A DNA stretch of 64,000 nucleotides from Prevotella sp. (lineage in GTDB: Bacteria > Bacteroidota > Bacteroidia > Bacteroidales > Bacteroidaceae): positions 1 through 64,000 of the forward strand of contig JALCDQ010000003.1 of NCBI GenBank assembly GCA_022641735.1. The letters are read 5' to 3'. Within the stretch, counting starts at the first letter, position 1. Each line of letters starts with the position of its first letter. The position numbers and the translations under genes were made by a program. The notes under the pieces were generated by a model, which did not search any database, was not told the DNA's origin, and saw nothing but the letters and a program-made list of their open reading frames with translations. Shown piece after piece: positions 36,469 through 46,172 of the stretch.

Positions 36469-39009
36469 ATGAAAGAGAAGGTAATAAGATTTCTCAGATG
36501 GTGTCTTACAAAACTGAAGACATTCTGGGCATGGTATAAAGCTCTTTACAGAAATGCCACATGGTATAAGAAAACCATCGTCGTAATCATTTCCTGTATA
36601 GTATTATTCTTCCTATACCTTGGTGCTGTGGACATCAACTTCCTGTGGATGTTCGGTAAATCACCTGGATATTTCTCTGGCATCATGGACCCACAGACGA
36701 GTGAAGCCTCTGAAATATACAGTGCAGATGGGAAACTTATAGGAAAATATTTCAATGAGAACCGTACTCCTGTGAAATATGAGGAAGTAAATCCAGCCTT
36801 CTTCAAGGCTTTGGTTGATACTGAAGATGAACGATTCTACAAGCATTGGGGAATTGATCCAATCGGATTGTTTGCTGCCGCTAAAGACGCCCTACTCCGT
36901 CATGATGGCCGTGGAGCTTCTACTATCACTCAGCAGCTGGCCAAAAATATGTTTCGTGTTCGTACGCAATATTCTACAGGTTTGCTTGGCTTGATACCAG
37001 GATTGAAAATCCTCATCATGAAGAGCAAGGAATGGATTATTGCAACGAAACTGGAAACCGTATACTCAAAGAAAGAAATCATCACGATGTATGCCAATAC
37101 GGTAGACTTCGGTTCAAATGCCTATGGCATCAAGACGGCTGCAAAGACCTATTTCAACTGCGCACCTAAGGATTTGACCATAGAACAAGCTGCTGTGTTG
37201 GTAGGTATGCTGAAAGCAACCAATTATTATAATCCTAAGGTAAATCCGCAAAACAGTCTTCGCCGTCGTAATCTTGTGATGAAGAATATGGTGGAGAGAG
37301 GCGACCTTGCCCGCCAGGAATATGATTCTCTATGCGCAATACCAATTAAATTAAACTTCAGTGTCGAAAATAACTATGGTGGTCAAGCCCAGTATTTTCG
37401 TGAGGCTGTAGCTGATTATCTAAAAGATTGGTGCAAGGAAAATGGTTATGATTTATATAGCAGTGGTTTGAAAATCTATACGACCATAGACACTCGTATG
37501 CAGAAATATGCAGAAGATGCAGCTCGCAAACAGATGAAGGTTGTTCAACAGAACTTCAATAACCACTGGGATATTTATCGCAAGCAAGATTCTAATTGGC
37601 TTCGACAAGAACCATGGCAAGATGAAAACCATCAGGTTATTCCTAATTTCATCTTAGGAATCGCACAGAAACAACCTTTCTATAAGGCCCTTTTAGCAAG
37701 ATATCCTAACAACCCCGATTCTGTGAACTATTATTACAAAGAATGGAAACATCCTGTAAAATTGTTCGATTATGACAAGGGAGAGATTACGAAAGTAATG
37801 ACTTCTGAAGATTCCATCAAATACATGACCACCTTTATGCATTGTGCTATGGTTGCCATGGAACCACAAACAGGTGCAGTTAAAGCATGGGTGGGTGACA
37901 TAGACTTCTCTCATTGGAAATATGACAAGGCAACCGCTATGCGTCAACCTGGTTCTACCTTCAAGCTTTTCGTTTATACAGAAGCCATGAACCAAGGACT
38001 GACACCTTGTGACAAACGCAGGGATGAATATATCTCCATGGATGTTTATGACAAGAAGAAGCATGAAATGGTCAAGTGGACACCTTCTAATGCAAATGGC
38101 TACTTCACGGGAGACTCCATGGCATTGAAGAGTGCATTCGCAAGAAGTATCAATTCCGTTGCCGTACGTCTTGGCCAGGAAATGGGCATTAAGCGAATTA
38201 TAGAGACGGCGCATGCCATGGGTATTATAAGTCCTTTGGATGAAGAACCCTCTTTGGCTTTAGGCTCAAGTGATGTAAATCTCTTGGAAATGACCAATGC
38301 TTATTGTACAGTTGCTGATGATGGAAAACATCATGCGCCTGTATTGGTTACAAAGATTCTCGATAAGGATGGCAACGAGGTATATGTAGGTCCTTCTTCT
38401 GATGAGCAGGTAATCCCATACAAGAGTGCTTTCCTGATGCAACAAATGCTTCAAGGAGGCATGAGAGAGCCTGGAGGTACATCTCAAAGCCTTTGGGGCT
38501 ATGTAGGTGACTACAGAGACACAGAATTTGGAGGAAAGACCGGAACGTCCAATAACCACTCTGATGCTTGGTTCATTGGTGTAAGTCCGAAACTTGTAGT
38601 TGGCGCATGGGTCGGCGGAGAATATCGATGTATCCACTTCCGAACCGGTGCTTTGGGACAAGGAAGTCGAACGGCCCTCCCGATATGTGGATATTTCCTT
38701 CAGGCTGTCTTTAAAGACCCTGCATTCCAGAGGTATCACGGCAAATTCAATCGACCGAAAGATGATGACATCACACGCGATATGTATGAGTGTGCCAGCT
38801 ATTATCAACCTGTCAAGCGCGACACAACTCGCAGAGACAGCCTTGAAGTTCAATCAGAGGAAATCGTTTTGGATGAAGATGGAAATCCAATAGTCAAAGA
38901 CGAAAAGCCTGAGGGTACTACTCCAACAGAGCCAAAGAAGGAGACAAAGCCTGAAGAAAAGAAGCACAATCATCCTACCGAACAGGCTGTCAACTTCGAT
39001 AATCTATAA
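36469..39009 (+). CDS. Class A penicillin-binding protein (glycosyltransferase/transpeptidase)
   Basis: The 846-residue bifunctional PBP1-type enzyme has a short cytoplasmic tail and one membrane segment (about 36-56). The GT51 domain contains the catalytic Glu in VDTEDERFYKHWGIDP and GASTITQQLAKN. The transpeptidase has the SxxK nucleophile in RQPGSTFKLFVY, SxN in ARSINSVA and KTG in GGKTGTSNNHSDAW. The C-terminal 50 residues are a charged Pro/Lys/Glu tail. It polymerises and crosslinks peptidoglycan in the periplasm. Confidence 0.95.
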   Translation: MKEKVIRFLRWCLTKLKTFWAWYKALYRNATWYKKTIVVIISCIVLFFLYLGAVDINFLWMFGKSPGYFSGIMDPQTSEASEIYSADGKLIGKYFNENRTPVKYEEVNPAFFKALVDTEDERFYKHWGIDPIGLFAAAKDALLRHDGRGASTITQQLAKNMFRVRTQYSTGLLGLIPGLKILIMKSKEWIIATKLETVYSKKEIITMYANTVDFGSNAYGIKTAAKTYFNCAPKDLTIEQAAVLVGMLKATNYYNPKVNPQNSLRRRNLVMKNMVERGDLARQEYDSLCAIPIKLNFSVENNYGGQAQYFREAVADYLKDWCKENGYDLYSSGLKIYTTIDTRMQKYAEDAARKQMKVVQQNFNNHWDIYRKQDSNWLRQEPWQDENHQVIPNFILGIAQKQPFYKALLARYPNNPDSVNYYYKEWKHPVKLFDYDKGEITKVMTSEDSIKYMTTFMHCAMVAMEPQTGAVKAWVGDIDFSHWKYDKATAMRQPGSTFKLFVYTEAMNQGLTPCDKRRDEYISMDVYDKKKHEMVKWTPSNANGYFTGDSMALKSAFARSINSVAVRLGQEMGIKRIIETAHAMGIISPLDEEPSLALGSSDVNLLEMTNAYCTVADDGKHHAPVLVTKILDKDGNEVYVGPSSDEQVIPYKSAFLMQQMLQGGMREPGGTSQSLWGYVGDYRDTEFGGKTGTSNNHSDAWFIGVSPKLVVGAWVGGEYRCIHFRTGALGQGSRTALPICGYFLQAVFKDPAFQRYHGKFNRPKDDDITRDMYECASYYQPVKRDTTRRDSLEVQSEEIVLDEDGNPIVKDEKPEGTTPTEPKKETKPEEKKHNHPTEQAVNFDNL

Positions 39010-39025
39010 AAGAAAATTGAAATAA

Positions 39026-40762
39026 GTGGATCATATCAGTGTAGAAAACATTGATTTAGAAAATCCGGAGTTGCAGAATGCGCTCCAAATCATACAGTTT
39101 ACCCGTCGCTCACTCTTCCTTACCGGAAAAGCAGGGACGGGTAAATCGACTTTTCTGCGTTATATTGCGGCCACCACAAAGAAGAAACATATCATTCTTG
39201 CACCCACTGGGATAGCCGCCATCAATGCCGGAGGCTCCACCTTGCACAGTTTCTTCAAACTCCCATTCCATCCTCTACTCCCTACTGACAGCAGATATAG
39301 CATTCGAAACATTCGTGATACACTCAAATATAATGGAGAAAAGCGAAAACTGTTGCGAGAAGTTGAACTCATCATCATTGATGAAATCAGCATGGTCAGG
39401 GCAGACTTTATCGACTTTATAGATAAGGTTTTGCGCATCTATAATCGCAATATGCGTGAGCCTTTCGGTGGTAAACAGTTGCTGCTGGTAGGAGATATCT
39501 ATCAATTAGAACCTGTATTGAAGGAAGAAGACCGTCAATTATTACAGCCATTCTACCCTTCCTCTTTCTTTTTCGATGCAAAAGTATTTCAGCAAATGCA
39601 ACTTGTGAGCATTGAGTTGACAAAGGTATATCGTCAGACAGACCCCACTTTTATTCACATTCTTGACCATATCCGAACATCCCAAATAAATTTTTCTGAC
39701 CTCACTCTGCTCAATAAGCGCGTGAAGGCTGAACTGGCTGAAGAGGATTCACAACTCGCCATCACACTCTCTACGCGTCGGGATACGGTGGATTACATCA
39801 ATGAGAAACACCTAAAAGAACTTCCAGGAGAGCCTACCATATTCTATGGAGACATTGAAGGCGAATTTCCAGAGGGCAGTCTCCCCACTCCCATCGAACT
39901 CGAAATGAAAACGGGGGCTCAAATTCTATTCATCAGAAACGACAAAGAGAAACAATGGGTAAACGGAACACTGGGAACTGTCATCGGATTTGGTGATGAT
40001 GAAGACGGCATCATCTATGTTAGGACAGAGAATGGCGTTGATTGTGATGTACATCGAGAGATTTGGGAAAACGTCAAATACACATTCAATCAGAAAGAAC
40101 AGAAGATTGAAGAGCAGGAAATCGGCACTTATACCCAATTCCCTTTGCGTCTTGCATGGGCCATAACAGTGCACAAAAGCCAAGGCTTAACCTTCAATAA
40201 TGTAAAGATAGACTTCACTGGAGGTGTCTTTGCAGGCGGCCAGACTTATGTGGCTTTGTCACGTTGTACCTCTCTGGAAGGCATCAGTCTCAAGGAACCC
40301 ATCCGTAAAGATGAAATCTTCGTAAAGCCGGAAGTGCTCAACTTTGCCCGTAACTACAACGACAAGAACATTATATCATCTGCACTGATTCAAAGTAAGG
40401 CAGATAAGGAATATCATGATGCCATGCAGGCTTTTGATGCCGGAGATATGCAAAAGGCTCTTGACAACTTTTTCCTTGCCATTCATAGCCGCTACGATAT
40501 TGAAAAACCAGCTGCCAAAAGACTCCTCCGAAGAAAGCTCAACCTCTTCAATGAGCAGAAAAATGAAATTAAACAGCTCAAAGAAGATGCACAAAAGAAA
40601 GAAAACTTTCTTAAGGAATTGGCTGTGGAATATGTGCAAATGGGTCGCGATTGTGAAAAGGCAGGGTTCAAAGAAGCTGCCATTAAAAACTATGAAAAGG
40701 CTCTCCAACTATGCCCTGACATACCTGAAGCCAAACGAAAACTTAAAAAGCTCAGCAAATAA
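39026..40762 (+). CDS. Pif1/RecD-like helicase with C-terminal TPR repeats
   Basis: The 578-residue SF1 helicase has Walker A GKAGTGKSTFLRY (about 33-45), LAPTGIAAINAGGSTLHSFF, Walker B IIIDEISMVRAD, and motifs GDIYQLEPVL and AITVHKSQGLTF near residue 380. From about residue 455 the chain becomes helical with two TPR-like units (YHDAMQAFDAGDMQKALDNF and CEKAGFKEAAIKNYEKALQL) separated by a coiled coil (NEQKNEIKQLKEDAQKKE). The TPR extension suggests docking to a partner. The start is GTG at 39026, 16 bases after the PBP stop. Confidence 0.88.
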   Translation: MDHISVENIDLENPELQNALQIIQFTRRSLFLTGKAGTGKSTFLRYIAATTKKKHIILAPTGIAAINAGGSTLHSFFKLPFHPLLPTDSRYSIRNIRDTLKYNGEKRKLLREVELIIIDEISMVRADFIDFIDKVLRIYNRNMREPFGGKQLLLVGDIYQLEPVLKEEDRQLLQPFYPSSFFFDAKVFQQMQLVSIELTKVYRQTDPTFIHILDHIRTSQINFSDLTLLNKRVKAELAEEDSQLAITLSTRRDTVDYINEKHLKELPGEPTIFYGDIEGEFPEGSLPTPIELEMKTGAQILFIRNDKEKQWVNGTLGTVIGFGDDEDGIIYVRTENGVDCDVHREIWENVKYTFNQKEQKIEEQEIGTYTQFPLRLAWAITVHKSQGLTFNNVKIDFTGGVFAGGQTYVALSRCTSLEGISLKEPIRKDEIFVKPEVLNFARNYNDKNIISSALIQSKADKEYHDAMQAFDAGDMQKALDNFFLAIHSRYDIEKPAAKRLLRRKLNLFNEQKNEIKQLKEDAQKKENFLKELAVEYVQMGRDCEKAGFKEAAIKNYEKALQLCPDIPEAKRKLKKLSK

Positions 40763-41177
40763 ATTCGTGCTTTATTTGCATAACCATCATTTGTTATAAT
40801 GCCATCGAAAGCTATATGCGGGCATGACATCAGCTCCTTTTTCTCACTTTTACCAACAACTCTTTTCCCATAAGACACATTTTGCCCTCTCAATAATGGT
40901 TTCCAAGGAGGTCAATAACGGCTTATGACGGGAACGAAAACGGCCTATGAAGATTACAAACACGGTTTGTAACCACGTTACACACGGCTTGTAATGTGAT
41001 TACACACTACTTGTAACGTCATTACACACGGTGTGTAATCTCCTCATCAGTCGTTTTTGGGACTGTCATTAGATATCTTTGAGGATACCATTAGTCGTTT
41101 TCAAAGACACCATTCCTCACTTTCATCAAAAAGATTTATCGTTCTAAAGCCCTATGAAAATCAGTCTTTTGCATCTG
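40763..41177. other. Intergenic region between convergent helicase and cupin genes
   Basis: About 415 bases, mostly occupied by array H (40896-41115, with weaker blocks to 41159). No gene or canonical terminator was seen. Confidence 0.6.
40896..41115 (+). repeat. 22-bp-period degenerate array H (10 units), strongest dyads
   Basis: Ten blocks run from 40896, each exactly 22 bases. Four successive units begin ACGG at 40918, 40940, 40962 and 40984. Three have near-perfect dyads: GTAAC-cac-GTTAC, TGTAAT-gtg-ATTACA and GTAAC-gtc-ATTAC. Later blocks begin GTCGTTTT (41050 and 41094). The arm sequence differs from arrays A-D, but the axis is at the same position in the unit. Confidence 0.75.
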
Positions 41178-41510
41178 TTAATGATGCTCTGCAACAATGG
41201 CAAGATAGATTAAGTCGTGGTCGGTGAGGTTTTCCATGTAATGAGAGTGGCCTTTCGGGCAATAATGAACCTCTCCTACTCTTGCCTTTTCAACTTTTCC
41301 ATCATAATGGAATGTGCCTTCTCCACTGACAATGAATATTATCTCACAATTCTCATCATGAGTATGGAGGCCTGAAGAAGCACCCGGACGCAAAGAGGAA
41401 TACATGATTTTCACCTTGTCATCCACATAATTTCTGGTGTCAAGAGCACCTTTTCCACCCTTGAAGCCTATCAGATGGGCTTCCGGAATCTTTTCAAAAT
41501 CTATGATCAT
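41178..41510 (-). CDS. Cupin-domain protein
   Basis: The 110-residue single cupin shows motif 1 RPGASSGLHTHDENCEIIFIVSGEG with metal-ligand His/His/Glu and motif 2 HYCPKGHSHYMENLT with the last His. It is a small cytoplasmic metal-binding beta barrel, probably an isomerase, dioxygenase-like enzyme or sensor; nothing specifies the substrate. It is monocistronic with a TATCTTTG box 31 bases upstream. Confidence 0.82.
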   Translation of the reverse strand: MIIDFEKIPEAHLIGFKGGKGALDTRNYVDDKVKIMYSSLRPGASSGLHTHDENCEIIFIVSGEGTFHYDGKVEKARVGEVHYCPKGHSHYMENLTDHDLIYLAIVAEHH

Positions 41511-41540
41511 ATTATCTCTAATTTAGAATTTTCCTTTATG

Positions 41541-41548
41541 CAAAGATA
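41541..41548 (-). promoter_or_regulatory. -7 box of the cupin gene
   Basis: TATCTTTG on the minus strand, 31 bases before the cupin ATG and immediately past the upstream receptor gene's terminator. Confidence 0.5.
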
Positions 41549-41550
41549 CG

Positions 41551-41588
41551 AAAAAAGCGGATAACTTATTCAGTTACCCGCTTATTTT
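41551..41588 (-). terminator. Intrinsic terminator of the Oar-like receptor gene
   Basis: An 11-bp stem with one mismatch (AGCGGATAACT, 41556-41566, with AGTTACCCGCT, 41572-41582) is flanked by A/T runs. On the minus strand it is followed by a T run, 20 bases after the receptor stop codon. Confidence 0.65.
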
Positions 41589-41602
41589 TTATTCTTGAGT
41601 GA

Positions 41603-44600
41603 TTAGAATGTATATTTCAAACCAATCTGTCCACGCCAACGGCTATAATAATCACTATAGTTGCGGGTTGCATAACCACCAGTAAACTGGTAAACACCAC
41701 CGCCCTGATAGTTAACCGGGCTTTGATAAATTCCAAATCCATCACCATAAGTATGGCCCCAATCCTTATTCAAGAGGTTGCCAATGTTGATGATATCGAA
41801 ACTGAGTTCAAGAGCATTAATCTGACCAGCAACTTTGAAGCTATACTTCTGAGCGAAGTGAACATCAAAATGATGCTCAAATGCAAGGTTGTCAGCATAG
41901 CGTTTGTAGTATTCGCCACGGTGATTCTTCAAATAAGAATCCGTTCCCATCCAATATTTCATCAGCTGACGCTGCATGTCCTGTGTAAGAGTTTTACCTG
42001 AATAGTCGCTACCGAACACCGCATTGGTAAGGGCATTCTTGTTATAAGAAGTAGCTTCAAAGCCCATCTTGTCAATCTGCTCATCGGTTGGGATAAAGAG
42101 AAGGTCATTGCCGTTAGAGCCATCACCATTGACATCACCATAATAATATATAGTATATGGAGCACCACTCTTAGCCTGATAAATCAAACCAATTGTTGAC
42201 ATCCAGGCCTTGTTAGCACCATAACTTACGTGATAGTAAGCAGAAGCCTGAATGCGGTGAGGCACATTGAATGCAGAATTACCAAGTTCAGGGTCGTTAG
42301 AATTACGATAAGTATAATTGTAAGCCCAGTTACTCTGTGCTACAGAAGATGTACCATTGTTAACGGCTTTAGACTTTGTCCAAGTATAACTTGCCATCAA
42401 GTCAAGTCCGAAGTCAAACTTCTTCTCTGCTTTCAATGAGAGGTTGACTGTATAACCCTTCGACGTATTATAAAGAGCATATATATTGTTGAAAGCTGTA
42501 CCTGTTGTAACACGAGAGAACATTGGACGATTATCCCAAGAATAACCTGTCTCCTGACCATAAGTCTTACCTGTCTCATCATAAGCAAGGTTCTTATAGA
42601 GAATATCGTTCAAAGTCTTTGAATAGATAGCTTCTGCAGTCCAGTTGATACCAAGGACATTGAAGTCGAAACCTAAGTTCAAACGAAGGTTCTGAGCGAA
42701 CTTGAAGTTGTGGTCATAGACGTTAATCACCTGACTACCAGAGGCACTCAATTTAGAAGCATTTGCTTCCTGACCGTTAGGATCAAGGATAAGCTCTAAC
42801 TTCTTTGTTGAATAAGTATTGTATGTAGAAAGCTGAATACCGGTATTGGAATAGTTATTGCTTATCCATACAAACGGGATACGACCCGTAAAGATACCTG
42901 CTCCACCACGGAGAATGAATTTGTGGTCATTATTTATATCCCAACGGAATCCTGCACGCGGGCTAAACAAAGGAGTGCTAGACAATTTTTGATTGGTCTT
43001 TACATCCCATCCCTGCTTTGCAGCATAAGCGTTGAATGGCGCATTTTCTGTAGGAGTATCAAAGAATACAGGTATATCAATACGCAGGCCATAAGTCAAC
43101 TGGAAATTGTTAGAAGCATCCCATTTATCCTGAGCATAGAAGCTCAACTGAGAAGCACTGAAATTAGCTTTCCAACGAGCATCACCCGTTACATCTGTAT
43201 TGGCATGTCCATAACGATACTGATTGATATAAGCAACAGTAGGGTCAAGAGTTCCAGCCATATAATCAGTATAGTACTGATTGAACAAATCATAAGTCTT
43301 GAAATAATAAGTACCGTACAAATCCTGAATGAAGAGATTTGCAAACTTATAATACTCATTATGGGTTCCGAAAGTAAAGGTATGATTGCCATGATACCAT
43401 GTCAAGTTGTCCTCAAATGTATAAATGTCCTGGTCCAAAGAATTGGCCATTGAAGAACGCTCATTACCAATATTCACTGTACCACTGCCTACACCAGAAA
43501 TTGAAATCATTGGGAATGGGTCACTCACATCACGCTTATCACGCACACGTACATAAGAAAGACGGCCCTCATTACTGATGAATGGAGATACACGGCTCTG
43601 AAGTTCTGCAATGAATGAATTGGTAACACTCTTGAATGGATAGCTATAAGTATTGGCATTCAAGGAAGAAATACTACCTGTATTGTTCAATTGACTAGCG
43701 CTAACCAAACTCCAGCGAAGGCTGAACTTGTTAAACTCATTGATATTCCAGTCAAGTTTTGCACCCGCCTTATCACTCTTCGTGTAAATATCAGGAGATG
43801 TAAACTCACCATTGTATGTAACACCCTGCTTAGCTGCCATCTCTTTCACCTTGGCAAGAATATCTGAAGCCTTATCTATATCCACCTTTGATGAAGATGA
43901 ATTCACCCCATACACATCAGGATATTGCAGGTCGGTCTTTTCATAGTTTACAAAGAAGAACAACTTGTTCTTAATAATAGGACCACCTAAGGTAATGCCC
44001 ATATTATACTCTTTCTGACTCTGATACTTTGGAGCATATCCTGTACCATCAGCTAAAGGATATTTTTTACCGATGATGTTCTGATTGTTGCCAAAGAAAT
44101 AAGCACTTCCATGGAATTGGTTAGTACCACTCTTCGTGATAGCATTAATGGCACCACCAGTGAAACCGCCCTGACGAACATCGAAAGGAGCCACATTCAC
44201 CTGAATCTGCTCAATTGTTTCCATTGAAACTGGTTGAGCTCCAGCTTGACCACCATTACTACCATTGCTGGTCAGACCAAACACGTCGTTATTTGCAGCA
44301 CCATCAATCATAAACGAATTATAACGGTTGTTAGTACCCGCAAAAGACATAGCACCCGAATTAGTCGTTGTCAATTGTGGATTCAAGCGTGCAACATCGG
44401 CAATTCCGTGAGTAATACTTGGCATATCACTGATTTGCTGAGCATTCATGCTTGTTGCAGCACCTGTCTTGGTGGCATTCAATCCTGCCTTACCTGCGAC
44501 AACCACTTCCTGCAGTTGCTGAGCGTCTTCCTGTAATGTACAAGAAAGATTCTGGGATTCACCCAATGTAAGACTTACATCATTGAAAACTTTAGCCTGA

Positions 44601-44854
44601 TGGCCAATATAAGTAATTTCAACTTTGTAAGGACCGCCTGGTCTCATACCTTGGATTGTGTAACGGCCATCCGTGTTAGTTACTGCACGATACACCGTAC
44701 CAGAAGGTTGGTGTGTAGCTGTGATGGTAGCACCTATCACATCTTCACCTTGCGATGTAACCTTACCACTGATACCAGAAGTCGTAATTTGGGCCATCAT
44801 AGATGTAGTAAAGAACAACATCATGACAACCAGAAAATGCAATCGTCTTTGCAT
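41603..44854 (-). CDS. TonB-dependent receptor, Oar-like, with carboxypeptidase-like N-terminus
   Basis: The 1083-residue outer-membrane protein has a signal peptide (to about residue 21), a carboxypeptidase-regulatory-like domain (about 25-110: ISGKVTSQGEDVIGATITA), a plug (about 115-245: LQEVVVAGKAG, FMIDGAANNDVFG, VRQGGFTGGAINAITKSGTN) and a long barrel ending YSRWRGQIGLKYTF with the terminal aromatic. It resembles the Oar family of Bacteroidetes and Myxococcus. No SusD, sigma or anti-sigma partner is adjacent, so the ligand is unknown. It has its own terminator and a -7 box 59 bases upstream. Confidence 0.9.
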   Translation of the reverse strand: MQRRLHFLVVMMLFFTTSMMAQITTSGISGKVTSQGEDVIGATITATHQPSGTVYRAVTNTDGRYTIQGMRPGGPYKVEITYIGHQAKVFNDVSLTLGESQNLSCTLQEDAQQLQEVVVAGKAGLNATKTGAATSMNAQQISDMPSITHGIADVARLNPQLTTTNSGAMSFAGTNNRYNSFMIDGAANNDVFGLTSNGSNGGQAGAQPVSMETIEQIQVNVAPFDVRQGGFTGGAINAITKSGTNQFHGSAYFFGNNQNIIGKKYPLADGTGYAPKYQSQKEYNMGITLGGPIIKNKLFFFVNYEKTDLQYPDVYGVNSSSSKVDIDKASDILAKVKEMAAKQGVTYNGEFTSPDIYTKSDKAGAKLDWNINEFNKFSLRWSLVSASQLNNTGSISSLNANTYSYPFKSVTNSFIAELQSRVSPFISNEGRLSYVRVRDKRDVSDPFPMISISGVGSGTVNIGNERSSMANSLDQDIYTFEDNLTWYHGNHTFTFGTHNEYYKFANLFIQDLYGTYYFKTYDLFNQYYTDYMAGTLDPTVAYINQYRYGHANTDVTGDARWKANFSASQLSFYAQDKWDASNNFQLTYGLRIDIPVFFDTPTENAPFNAYAAKQGWDVKTNQKLSSTPLFSPRAGFRWDINNDHKFILRGGAGIFTGRIPFVWISNNYSNTGIQLSTYNTYSTKKLELILDPNGQEANASKLSASGSQVINVYDHNFKFAQNLRLNLGFDFNVLGINWTAEAIYSKTLNDILYKNLAYDETGKTYGQETGYSWDNRPMFSRVTTGTAFNNIYALYNTSKGYTVNLSLKAEKKFDFGLDLMASYTWTKSKAVNNGTSSVAQSNWAYNYTYRNSNDPELGNSAFNVPHRIQASAYYHVSYGANKAWMSTIGLIYQAKSGAPYTIYYYGDVNGDGSNGNDLLFIPTDEQIDKMGFEATSYNKNALTNAVFGSDYSGKTLTQDMQRQLMKYWMGTDSYLKNHRGEYYKRYADNLAFEHHFDVHFAQKYSFKVAGQINALELSFDIINIGNLLNKDWGHTYGDGFGIYQSPVNYQGGGVYQFTGGYATRNYSDYYSRWRGQIGLKYTF

Positions 44855-44912
44855 AGCTTAATTAATTTTTAATTAATATTATCGGGAAAAGTCCCCTTTT
44901 CTATTTATGGTG

Positions 44913-44920
44913 CAAATTTA
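44913..44920 (-). promoter_or_regulatory. -7 box of the Oar-like receptor gene
   Basis: TAAATTTG on the minus strand, 58 bases before the start codon. Confidence 0.35.
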
Positions 44921-44972
44921 ATTAAAATTTCCCATATATTTGTTGCAATAGTGTTAAATTCTGAAATATTTT

Positions 44973-46172
44973 TTATTCTTTATGTTTCCATATCTTCACA
45001 ATACGTCGCCGTATAACTGTAAAATTCAATATCGTAACAAGCAAGAACAAAATGATTCCCAATGTAATAGCTGGAAGCATCGTTGTCTCATCTAAATCAG
45101 TAAACAATGTTTCAATTATGCCCATATAGTAATTTCGAACAAAGAACAATATGACACAAGCAAGAATGAAGACTGCAAAATTCAGTCCTGCTGTCAACAT
45201 TTGATAAGGTCGTGCAACATTACCAGGAGAATAACCTATCAAAAGAAGATTCTCCAATTTAGAGGAATTTTTCTGCACCAGTAAATAGATGCTGAGCATC
45301 AGAATGTAGAAACTCAGAATCGAGATAAACAACCCCACAATCATGACCATGGATATAATCATCTTCAAGAAATAAGTAGTTTTCTCTGCATTCAGTTTGT
45401 CATCTTCGATATCATAGCCTTTTTTCTCAACATACTTGGCTATTTGCTCATCAGCAGGATTTCCCACTTTCATAATCAACCGAGTCGGGTCGCTCTTCTT
45501 TCCTGGCGAATAATAATTATTACTCCAATCAATAAAAGACTGAGGAACAAGAATTGTATTTAGGCGACTTGAAAAGCCGATAACCTTTCCTTTGAACTCA
45601 TCATGATGACCATTCCCTTGAATAAATATCTTGAAATCTATCATTCCAACAAGTCCGTCTGATATTTTAGGTAAAGAGTGGCTTTGCGCAAAACCGAAGT
45701 TATACATTGTTATATAAGAGCGAGGCAAGAGAATTGGCACCACTTTATCACTCTCATTGAATTTCCAGTTATCCTTACTGACTTCCACAAAGTTATCAGG
45801 AACACTCTCTAAGAAGATTTCTGAATTCAATATATTGACGCCATTAATGCCCATTGAGGCATCTGCCCGATATTCATTGGATGTGAAAGAACCAACAGCC
45901 TGCGTAAATTTCTGTGCTGAAATATCACTAATTTCTGCTCCATCAAAAGTATTTGTCCTTCCAGAGATAGCGTTAGAAGCACCTATCTGCTTATTTACTA
46001 TAATAAAGTCAGATTTCATGAAACTGTCTTCCGCCGTGAAGACTGGCATCACATCACAATAAAACTGATAGCCCAACAGCACAATAAGCATTCCAAAGAG
46101 GTTAGCAAAAAAGAAACCTACAAATTGAGGAATACTAATATGTTGACGAAGTAATTTCCAAACTAATTTCAT
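44973..46172 (-). CDS. ABC transporter permease, FtsX/MacB-like
   Basis: The 399-residue membrane protein has the MacB/FtsX layout: one membrane segment near the N-terminus (about 17-40, FVGFFFANLFGMLIVLLGY), a periplasmic domain of about 220 residues, then three C-terminal membrane segments (about 265-295, 328-348 and 362-385). It overlaps the ATPase gene by four bases, so the two form one transporter. The substrate is unknown; this class often extracts lipoproteins or exports peptides rather than importing. It is last in a six-gene leftward unit. Confidence 0.85.
   Translation of the reverse strand: MKLVWKLLRQHISIPQFVGFFFANLFGMLIVLLGYQFYCDVMPVFTAEDSFMKSDFIIVNKQIGASNAISGRTNTFDGAEISDISAQKFTQAVGSFTSNEYRADASMGINGVNILNSEIFLESVPDNFVEVSKDNWKFNESDKVVPILLPRSYITMYNFGFAQSHSLPKISDGLVGMIDFKIFIQGNGHHDEFKGKVIGFSSRLNTILVPQSFIDWSNNYYSPGKKSDPTRLIMKVGNPADEQIAKYVEKKGYDIEDDKLNAEKTTYFLKMIISMVMIVGLFISILSFYILMLSIYLLVQKNSSKLENLLLIGYSPGNVARPYQMLTAGLNFAVFILACVILFFVRNYYMGIIETLFTDLDETTMLPAITLGIILFLLVTILNFTVIRRRIVKIWKHKE

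Noticed and set aside
40896..41115. CRISPR array as explanation for the periodic repeats
   Set aside because: The period is 22 bases with no constant direct repeat of 23-40 bases, no spacers of typical length and no cas genes in the window.
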